In this document: positions 1-10,200 of the stretch, in pieces
How positions within the stretch are numbered: position 1 is the stretch's first letter
Layout of the letters: every line of letters begins with the position of its first letter
NCBI GenBank assembly: GCA_036897625.1
Contig: JAYMTA010000633.1
Span: 1-25,826, forward strand
Source: Pelargonium cotyledonis
Taxonomy: Eukaryota > Streptophyta > Magnoliopsida > Geraniales > Geraniaceae
DNA length: 25,826 nucleotides
Direction: 5' to 3'
Program-made: the position numbers and the translations under genes
The notes under the pieces: model-generated
What the model was told of the DNA's origin: nothing
The model's database searches: none
The model's input: only the letters and a program-made list of their open reading frames with translations

Positions 1-88
1 TGCTATTTTGGTTGATTTAGGTTCAGGTAGGGCTAATTTTGATTTGATTTTTTGTTCATTTTGATTTGTATTTGAAAATTAGGTTAAC

Positions 89-226
89 TTCATGAATTTT
101 CCGGCGAATTCTTGAAGTTTCCGGTAGTTCTTGAAGTTTCCGGCGAGTTCATGAATTTTCCAGTGAGTTCTTGAAGTTTTTGGCGAGTTCTTGAAGTTTC
201 CAGCGAGTTCTTCAATCTCCGGCGAA
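89..226. repeat. Minisatellite, seven ~20-bp units
   Basis: Units start at 89, 109, 128, 148, 168, 188 and 208, with consensus TTCTTGAAGTTTCCGGCGAG. Some units carry ATGAATTTT in place of TTGAAGTTT. Unit length is 19-20 bp, so it is not an in-frame protein repeat. Related single units occur near 16311-16390. Confidence 0.9.
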
Positions 227-304
227 CTTAGGAAGAAGAAGATGGTAATGACATTTTGGGGTTTTAAAAAAAATTAATAGTCATGTGCCCAAAAAAAATT
301 ATTA

Positions 305-325
305 GTCATGTGCTGGGCACATGAC
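305..325. repeat. Palindrome GTCATGTGC-TGG-GCACATGAC
   Basis: Nine-base arms match perfectly around a three-base centre. A shorter form (GTCATGT and ACATGAC, 16464-16484) lies at the same place in the second element copy. The outer GTCATGTGC also occurs just before it (starting near 280). Confidence 0.85.
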
Positions 326-464
326 CAAACAATATCAATTCCGTTAAGTTTAACTGACGAAACGAAGTTTAAAAACCATAGAGTAGGAATTACATGCAAA
401 AAAAAATATAGGGTATGAAACTGAAAAGAAAATCTATTATAAGATAGAAAACTGTAATTTTCCC

Positions 465-999
465 TTTTTTTTATCACTCCATGTGGCTCTAATTGACATA
501 TTTTAACTTTTTAAATTTTATTTTAAATAAAAAAGTTACACATGTCACTTTATTATTGGCCCATACATATAATTAAATGACATGATTGGGCATGCATACC
601 CTTCACCCTTTTTACTTTTTTCATATAAATCATCTTCAACTTGCCCACACAACCCACCACCGTTCTTCCTATTTTCATTTCACATTCTTAGAAATCAAAC
701 TCAACCAATAACAAGAGGAACACAACTTGCAAGTGTAAACATAGGCCCAATTTCTCCATTGGACACACATTCTTGCATAACTATTTCTCAATTTCTCTAC
801 ATTGAAGAAAATATATGTAAATTTAGAGGCCAATGCAATCATTAGGATAACAAAATTCATTGACATGTTAGAATCCTACCCACAATGTATATATGAGACA
901 AAACAGAAGAAAAATAACACTATGATTTACACTATAAAAAAGAATATGGGAAAGTTGTGTGTAGAAAGTGGGCTCCACATCTATACAATGTCATTGTTA
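465..999. other. Intergenic, no gene supported
   Basis: AT-rich. There is a short inverted repeat, CATGTCA (541-547) and TGACATG (578-584). A promoter-like patch on the plus strand follows (CATATAAATC near 621, then CA-rich leader-like sequence to about 740), but no coding region or RNA gene that I recognise comes after it. Confidence 0.5.
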
Positions 1000-1172
1000 G
1001 CCAAACAAAAAAAAAATGTAGTAAAAAATTGGGACTATTATGCACATAATCTTCTTCATGTCAAAAGAGCCTCTTTCTCCTCCTCCTATAGTTAGCCAAT
1101 TCAATTGTTCTGGTATAATAATAATAATACTGTTGCTGCTAAGAATCAACCTGTACGCCGCCGTCTTCAAAA
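1000..1172 (-). other. Probable 3' UTR of the SNF2-RING gene
   Basis: This follows the TGA at 1173-1175. On the transcript strand it contains a TAT/ATT run (1115-1130) and then T-rich sequence near 1020. The end point is not marked by a clear signal. Confidence 0.35.
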
Positions 1173-1277
1173 TCATGCAGTGAACAAGTATTTCAAGTCT
1201 TCCACTGTGAGGCGAGTCTCTCGGCTCCCACTCTCGTCCTCTCCGAATGCTGATGCTACCATTTCTCTCTTCTTTTG
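1173..1277 (-). other. Terminal coding exon of the SNF2-RING gene
   Basis: After the acceptor TTTTGGCAG, the exon codes [14 protein letters not shown] and ends with [12 protein letters not shown] and a TGA at 1173-1175. This matches the conserved C-terminus of plant CHR27/28-type proteins and joins exon 11 in phase 0 (…RILALQ then QKKRE…). It lies 1,035 bp beyond exon 11, and longer open frames on both strands hide it. It has 34 codons plus the stop. Confidence 0.93.
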
Positions 1278-4200
1278 CTGCCAAAAACCATGTTTTGCTT
1301 GTATCAGTACAAAAACACATATCAACTCAAGATTAATGAGCGCGACTCAGGCAAAAGTAATCGATGTTGGAACAAACTTATTCCAACGTGCTATCTTTGG
1401 TCAATGTCAAACAACAGTTAGATTCACCTAACCATATCATAGACTCTCCACTGCACCTTAAAGACCAAATGTATAACAAACTAGTACGAGTTGTACTATA
1501 AGGATGAAATGTAGGAGTACTTTTGTAGCATTTATATTAGAATTTTTGTTCATAAAAATGTCTCTGAAATGGGAATCTGAATCTCATTCCCATTCCAAAA
1601 AAAACTAAACCAACCGCTACCATATTTGAATGTTATTTCCTCTATTTTCAGAACGTGAACTCTTCCGGCCAAAACAAATTTAGTCAAGGCATATCCGCCT
1701 ATGTACCAACTTCCAATGCCCGACCGTTTCTGCTCGTTACTAGTATCATAATATGACAGTCCACTAGTACAGCCACCTAGTTAAGTAGGGATGATAGATT
1801 GCGGAGAGATAGATAATGAAGAGAATTGGATATTATCAAACACCAGAAGCATTACAGTACCTAGCAGATTTTCAAGCTCATTTTGGATGCCTGTGATTTC
1901 ATTAATATTTAAGCAATCCATATTCTCAAGGATGATTACAAAATGCACCTCCCACAAGTATTTCTGAACTACAGAATGTCTTCAGTTCAGCTTGTGCCAT
2001 GAACCAGGCACCATATATTTAAGGGATGGATATATGCATTAGTCTAAAAAAATCCACTACTGGGTATTGAATATGAACCCTATCCTTAATAAGTTGAATG
2101 AACAGCCAAACCAAGGTCCTTGTTTCTAATTTCTATTTCGACGTAATTATCATCTATGCTACATCCAAATGATTGTTATCTGCAGATAAAATGAAACATT
2201 TTCCAGATGACTGCGTCGTATGACGGTTAAATCCCCATCCCATACCATTGACGACTCAAAAATCTAAAATAGTAGACAAACAAAAACAATTGGTAGATTA
2301 ATTATGCGATACCTGAAGAGCTAAAATACGATCCTCCACCGTATCTTTTACAGTTAAACGCAAAACTGTAACTGGACGAGTCTGCCCAATTCGATGGGCT
2401 CTATCTATAGCTTGGTCCTCTGTAGTAGGATTCCACCACAGATCAAGAAGAAGAACATGACAAGCTGCGACCATGTTCAATCCAAGACTTGCAGCTTTCA
2501 AAGACATAATCATAACAGACACCTACAGGCATAGAAGTCAATCAATGAGTAAATAGCCAGTGAACAAATAATTTTATATATTAAACTATGCCTCCCACAA
2601 ACCTCTGGAAGGGTGTTAAAATCTTTCACAGCTTTATCTCTTGCGACCACTGACATGGTTCCATCAAGTCTTCTATATTGGATGGAAGAACTTTTGAGAG
2701 ATGCTTCAAGCAAATCTAACATTTTTGTCCATTGGGAAAACACTATTGCTTTCTCCCCAACGATAGTAATTGAACTATTAACACCATTGTCCACAATCAC
2801 ATTCTTTTTGTCAGGAACCTCCTTAGAAAATTCCCCAGCACGAGTATTCAAAGAGTTTAGAGGACTGCTAGTGGTTCTATCCGAAGAAATCGACCTGGAA
2901 TTAGTTTTGGATGAGCCATTCCCCGGTCGAGACAGTGACCGCAGGACGTCAAGTGCAGCCCTAATTTTGGAAGAATCATCAATCCAAGTTTCAACTGCGT
3001 CAACAAGTTCAGAACCAGAACAGCTAGGAGAGCTGTCGGTACAGGACTGATAAGAGAGGGAACTGTTTAATGTGTCTCGAGAAAATACTGAAGACACACT
3101 GAGTGGATCTTTGCAGTTTGTAGCTGGGCATTGGTTGTCATCACCAGTAAGGTGTTCCAATATGCACTGGTTGCAGAAAACATGACCACAGATGGTAACA
3201 ACTGCATCTTCAGGTGGATCCTACACAAATCAGGAGGGAAGAATAAGAGCTAACAAATACCCAATACCAAACTTGATAGGAAATAAGTTTTTTATTAAGT
3301 TGAAGAGACTATTTGAAGGAAAAGATTCAAAGTACGTTTAAAATGTATATATACATAAATCTTTTAAGAACTTGAGCTATACAGCTTACTTGAACATGTG
3401 CAAGTAAGAATATTAGTACACTTATAACAAAGTCAACCAAAAAATTACGAAGCTCTCTCAGCAATTGATGTAACTAGCTCTGATATCTCTGTTTTAATGT
3501 AATTAGCTTAATACAGAGAGTGTGTAAAGATTATCCAGATATAACTCATGTTCCAGTAAGGACCACAAACTTCCAGCCCAAAAGAGCACACACTCAGATT
3601 TACGAACACTCTTCATGTCAAAAACTGAACCTATCAAGTGTTGCTGGGCAATAACCACAAATTTCAAGTTGCAAGTAGAGATTCAGAAACACTAACAGAA
3701 AGTCATGAGATGCAATACCAAATAGTGATATCTCTGCTCTACTATCATTCCAGTGGTTATTACAAGACCAAATACTCAAAAGAGAAGGCAGACCGCAGAT
3801 GATCCAACTAATGCATGAAAAAATGAGCATACGTACCGTATTCCTTCCCTTCCCCCAAAATACACTTGTTTAAATGAAATACACAAATAAAATATACCCA
3901 AATGTGTAACTTTTGCTACCTTCTAATATCCAGAAACTATCACAAATCCACTCCAGGCTCTACTTTTCATTCCTAACCCTAATCCATCCCCTTTTTCCCA
4001 AACAAATAAATAATAATAATAATAATAACATCAACCAGAAAACAATATGAGTTCCAAGTAATTATAAAACAAATCCAACCTTGGCCTGGAATACAAGAAA
4101 TATACAGCAAGATACAAAACAGAGTAACGAAGAATTGATCAACACTGCAGTTAATGAAATATTTATGTGCCTTGTGACGAATACAAAAAGAAAGGAGGGG

Positions 4201-7200
4201 GAGGACAAAACAAGCTATAATACTAACTATACACATCTCAACAAGATGCACTATTTCAATTATATAGACATGTCTACGAGCTTAAACTAGAAAATGTGCA
4301 TGAAAGCACAAGTGCGTCCAAACAGGAACATAACAAATTGATAGGAAGATGGATGTACAAAGAGAAGAAAGTATCACATACATTGCAGATGCCACAAAGT
4401 GCCAAAGAATCTGCTAAGCAACTCAGAAGACAACTTCGTCTTTCCTGAGGAACTTTCCTTGCTGATTCAATAGAGGATCTCCATACGGAATTTGAATCAC
4501 ATCCTTTCACAAGTAGAGGATGATCACAAGCTTGTCGGAGACGCAAGAGCATCAACAAGATGTTAACATAATTTTGTTTGACAGTGCCAGCAGCAGCATA
4601 TTCCTGTTGCCATTAAGATATATAATACTTAATTAGTGGTGAAACAGGAGGTCTTACATGATAATAACAGAAGAACCATGTAATCATGCATCGAGATATC
4701 AGAGCCATGAGCTTCATATTTTAAAAACCACAAAACTTAAAAGAAAACTAATAGAATCTGGCACATAAAGTTTCATAATAAAACCATACTTCAAACTGTG
4801 CACGTGAATCAGCCTCAAGTCTAGTGTAGAAATCACGTTCCTCCTTCGAGAATTCCACCTTCTTCAGTTCAACTGACTTTGGTGGCAAGTTGATTATAGG
4901 TTGCCCGTCCAGAAGTGTTGCTGGAGTAAACAATTATAGTAAAATAATAAGCCACGGTACAATGTATTACACAGATTCAGTTATTCAATCAATAAGAGCT
5001 CAGCTAATCCTGCTTCCCTATACCTAATTCAACACAAGATAACATACGAAGTATATTTAGATAAAGGTCTGGAACAGAGTTGGCTTGACATGCATAATAT
5101 GGACATCCCTATCAAGGAAAATTTTATTATATTGTTTTAGCTGTAGAAAATTTAATACAATTTTACGAACAAAAAGAAACACTGAAAGAAGGCTCCAAAT
5201 TTTTTGAGGTTGCATGAAAACATACTAGCGGTCCTGAAGAACATGTACCAGAAAGAACAGTTTATAACAAAGAAATATAAATGTTAGAAAGGATAAGCAA
5301 ATCTGACAGGTATCATTTATTACAAGACAATGTAATCAAATATGTAAAAACCAACATGCATTCTCACCTTTGGTACGACGTAGCATTATTGTCTTCAAGA
5401 CTGCTTGCAGCTTTTTGTAGCCTTTTGATGAATTCTTATTAATGGGTACCTTTATTTTTGAACAAAATTCCTGATAGCTTGAATACGGCTCATATCTTAG
5501 GAATCTGAAGTAACTATAAAGATCATCAATTGCATTCTGGATGGGAGTCCCTGACAGACACCACCTACGTTTGGCACGAAGACCCCAGCAGGCTCTTGCT
5601 ACTTGAGTTCTGTGATTCTTAATGCTCTGCGCCTCGTCCAAAACGACCCTGAACCACCCAACCTTAGCAAGAGGGCGAGAAGCAGAATCAAGCAGGGCAC
5701 TTTCTATTCCTTTCTTACTCTTTGAGCACTTCTTATCAGAACTCGGAGGATATTTCCTTTTCCTATTGGATGAAAAACCCATGGGTCGGTCAACATCAGC
5801 TTCTGAAATTCCTTTCTCATCATCGTCATCTTTATCAGCAAGAGGCTGCTTTGGCACCTCCATACTGACAATAGAATATGTTGTAAGGACAACGTCATAC
5901 TTGGCCAGCTCACAAGGATCCTTTGTGCGATTGCTCCCGTGGTATACTAGAACAGAGAGATCGGCTTTGCTAGTTACCTTATTATGCAACTCATCGGCCC
6001 ACTGTCGAAGAACACTTGTGGGACATACAACAAGGGTTCCAGCGGCTGGTCTTCCCTTTGCTTGCACGAAAGCTCTTGTGGTCTTTATTGTACTTCCATT
6101 TGACATAAGTTCACATAAAGTACCATCTTCCATTTCGCCATGTTCCGTTACTTCAACATCATCTTCATCCAGATTTAGAGTTTCTGGTTCACTTTGCTTC
6201 AAAACGACATGCGATGCTCTAGAAGATGGAGGTCTTTCCTTGAGTAGAAGTGCAATTGTTGATATTGTTTTACCCAATCCCTGCAAGAAAGTTAGTGGAC
6301 ACCTTTAGGACTATCAGGCCCAGTAACTAAGTATTGTCAGGGTGGAAACATAATAGAATTCCATAAGCTAACCTGATCATCTGCAAGAATCCCTCCTGAG
6401 CAATGTGCACCAACTGTCTCCTTGTTGACCATCCATGACAAAGCAATTTTCTATAAAGATCATCAGTTTATATAGATCAGACAGCATACAAGGTGAGTGC
6501 AAGTTATTTCTGAATGAGCAACCAACGAAAAAAGTGAGGGCTTGTTTTCATGTATTATACCAACTTTTTAAGCAAAAAAGTGTCAACAGAAAAACCAATT
6601 TCCAGTTCTTGAATCCAGAGTTTCCACAATAGGAGTGTTTGGCAAATCATAAAACTAGTCTATGAAACCCGTTCTTATCGAATAAATAGATATTATTTCA
6701 AATAATTTTCTCTAAATTTATCAAAATCAGTTAATATTTGTCTCAATTATGAACCAAACCTCTTGGCAAACACCCTTAACAAGAAACAAATTTATTTTAA
6801 TGCAGAAGCAAAATTTTAATTGACTGCACATCACTGGATTTCAATATGTGCGAACTTTATATAAAGGGGTAAATAGACAAATACATACCCTGTGTTATAG
6901 CTTATAAAAAAAAAAACCCTGTTATAGACCTAAAACACTTAACACCGCATATTTCACTTCTCATCAACTAACTACTTGTGTCATTTACAGCAGTGAAATT
7001 TGTTAAAGCTAACAAAAAATCACTAATGTCCTTCACTGATTGCACCAAATGAAAGTTTTGCCCTCCATTTCACTCTGAGTTCCAATGTTTAATTTTTAAT
7101 GATTTTTTACTTGATTTCATGTAGTTTTTCAAGAACATGATTATAGTTTTATACTTCGAAAACATAGAAGTTTTGTCGATGAATCGCCCTTCGACAAATG

Positions 7201-10200
7201 TTTTGCCAGAAAATCTGAAAATATAAGAAAATAAATCAATGTTCTGAACTTTAAGCTTCAGTCTCCAATTTGATTGATTTTTTACTTAATTTCATATAAT
7301 TTTTCGAGGGGAACATTATTATTGCTTTAGATTTTGTATAACAATGATGTTTTGTGGACAAAATCGACCTATTACAGATTTGGTTTGTGAAAAATTCATA
7401 ACTTTGAGCTCCAATCTTCGATTTGAGTATCTTTTTGTATTTAATTTCATGTAATTTTTTTTTAAAAGGAACGTGATTATGGGTTCACATTTGGGGAAAA
7501 ATGAAGTTATACAGGCAGATATGACGATTTTCAATACAGATCTAAGCTTTTGAAAAATATATGGTCTTCCAAAGTTCCAATGGCAATTTTACATGATTAC
7601 AGAGTTGATTTCATGTAAAAAAAAATTACATGAATCTAATGCACAAGTTAAATATTGTGGTAAGTCGGTCAAAACGCAAAGTAATTGAAATGAGAATAAA
7701 GTGTAGTTACTTAATGAGAAGTGAGATAGGGGGTGGTCAAATGTTTTAAGTTCATAGCACGTTATTTATGTGTAATTACCCCTAAAATAAATCCACATGT
7801 TGCTAGCTTATGGCGCCCCCATGTTCATCATCCTGGATATTTACCACTTTCTATTAAGTACAATATCCAAGTAAATGCATATAAGAAATAAATTAATAAA
7901 TTTCAGCTGTTGTGATTTCACACCTGTTAAGGAATTATTTAACCCTGGTAAAAATTAATTTATTTCCAAAACTAGTCAAGAGAAAAACTCAACTATCACA
8001 TTGTAATGTCAGGCAAATTGAAATTCCCACGTCTACCTTATCAAGTTAGTTTTTGAATTAGTATACCTATTGTATAAGCAGTTAGCGAAAATGCTAATAG
8101 ATAAGTTTTCTTTTTCTTGTCTTGACATTGTACCCATTCAGAGAGCAATGCTGCAGTTATAATCAATCTCAAACCAAAAGTTGGTGTTAGAAAACCCCTC
8201 AAATTCATGGTCACCTGATATTCTAGCATAGCTGATTCAATTGCTTTCTTCAATATTGTGTACTACATGCCAAGAGCCCATAGCAAACCAAAATGTATCA
8301 AAACCAAACGTCAACCAAGATAGAAAAAGCAACAACAATAGACAGAAAATTTCAACCTAGTATCTATTGTATTAGCTCGCGAGAAAAATACTACTCCCTC
8401 CGTCCCAAATGAGTGTCTTGTTTCTATTTTTTGCAAAAATTAAGAATTACTAGATAATTTAGTGTGTTTGCAATATTACACTCACTTTCCCACCTACACC
8501 CCATGTGCGAATCTGCCCATGTGCATAAGTGATAAGGGTAGTATGGGAAAAAAAATAATATAATAACTTAAAAATAGAAAGAGGACACTCATTTTGGAAC
8601 AAAAAAATTAGATAAACAAGACACTCATTTTGGGACGGAGGGAGTAATTAATTAGTCAATTTCTTAATTCATTCAGAGAACACGGCTGCCGTTCTAGTCA
8701 ATGTTTACCCTTAAATTGGTGTGTTATACACCCTCAAATTCAAGTTCATTTAATATTCAATGTCCAATTCATTTGTGATCTTCCAATATTCTGCACTACA
8801 TGCCAAGAGCCAATAATAAAGCAAAATGGATCGAAACCCAAAGATGAACCCAGACATAAAGATAAAATGCAGACAAAGATAACTCTATACCTGGTGCCTT
8901 AAAAGAGGCACTGCCAAAAGACCATCTGGTGGATTTGCTTCTGACCTTGGTTGAGAAAGATCCTACAGAGTGTGCAAATGTCAGAATCTTAGTTCGCCAA
9001 TTGTTAACAATAATCATCATAAATATATATGATATCAAAATAAACTTAAAAGGGCCTCAAAAAAAATCAAGCTAGAACAACAGGTAAAAAAACATGAGAA
9101 AAAATGCATGTATGTTGGCTCCTAAGAAAGTTTGTCAAGATGGCTTGAATTGAAATAATCACAGAAACTACATATAGCAAAGCAAGAAACCATGAAAGGG
9201 AAGGCACATGTTTAGTTGAGTCGCTCAAGTGGAGATCTCTTTCCTCTTCAATGGGTTCTCCAAGATTTTACTGTTATGATAACAATAAATAATGCATAAC
9301 CAATTCCTTGGTAGCCCACTACAGCAGCAAAAAAAACAAATCCTTAATACAACATATTTTCATCTTTCTGTTAATGTCCATTTAGGATGAAAAGTACTTG
9401 TATGTATATCTGAGTGACTTGCTTTAGTACTAGGTAATAGTGGATTGGTTGACACAGCATTCATGTATGTAGAACATCCATCAATTAAAGGTAACATATA
9501 TCCTAGATAATAAACAAAGAAGCAACCATATATTAATCAAATCATAGTTCCCATTATTGCTTGGTTGTATTCACAAGCACAGTACAAAGTTTAAACCAAA
9601 CAACCTTATAGGGAAGGAACATGAAAGAGGAAAAATGGCAATAAATAAGGACCACGATAAAATAAAACAATCAAAGTTACGGATTGCCTGTTCAATAAAT
9701 AGCAGAATACAGGAATGGGTGGGGAAGTAAACAATAATGCTTGATAAAAAAAGTAGAAAGACACTATAACAGTTGGAAGCAATGATAGTTGGCAATCCCA
9801 ATAGCCAACTATAGATGAAAGTATATGTAGCAAATGTGGCTGACTAGACACCTAGCAAACACTTATTGGCAACACATGCAAATATTCGTGATCACAAATT
9901 TCAGGCAGTTAGTATTGGCTATGGATAATAATATGAATTTTTCACATATGACAAGGAATATAATTCATTTCAGTTCCAAACCAATAAAGTTTCAGCTTAT
10001 TTCTGTTCAAATATGTATGATGCCACCCTAATCTTGACTAATTTTAGCACTACTAAGGTGTCTTTTAAGTATGTCGAGTTTAAATGACTTATATAGCACC
10101 CCATCAAAATATGTTTGAAAGTGTCAATTGAATAATAAGCTAACCTGCAATGCAGCTCGGAAAATTGATCGTTCATCATTTGTTCGGAACCTTGTTCCTC

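Larger units (their letters stand above)
1..464. mobile_element. Right part of a Mutator-like non-autonomous element (left part outside the window)
   Basis: The right end reads TGTAATTTTCCC (453-464); its complement GGGAAAATTACA is the same terminus found at 15286. Inside are a seven-unit 20-bp minisatellite (89-226), a perfect 9-bp-arm palindrome (305-325) and ATTCCGTTAAGTTTAACTGACG. The same order of blocks recurs at about 16283-16575. No transposase is seen. Assignment to Mutator-like rests on terminal form and is tentative. Confidence 0.55.

Noticed and set aside
582..1095. Plus-strand frames of 87 and 97 codons downstream of the SNF2 gene
   Set aside because: No recognisable domain, biased low-complexity composition, and no splice partners.
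1105..1431. 108-codon plus-strand frame and the 107-codon minus-strand frame at 997-1320
   Set aside because: Both overlap the true terminal SNF2 exon (1173-1277) in other frames and show no similarity to known proteins.
2298..2312. Gene end at the stop after …LALQVSHN
   Set aside because: A good donor lies right after LALQ, and the conserved C-terminal exon was found at 1173-1277; this stop is intronic.
5622..6308. 228-codon plus-strand frame
   Set aside because: Antisense shadow of SNF2 exon 7, whose minus frame carries clear helicase motifs.
8041..8253. 70-codon minus-strand frame with a hydrophobic middle
   Set aside because: It lies in intron 5 and overlaps the older duplication copy; no start context or homology supports a gene.
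8333..8393. A second, duplicated exon 5 next to the first duplication copy
   Set aside because: Only a weak AACCTAG/TACCTGG likeness was seen; no coding match to exon 5 remains.
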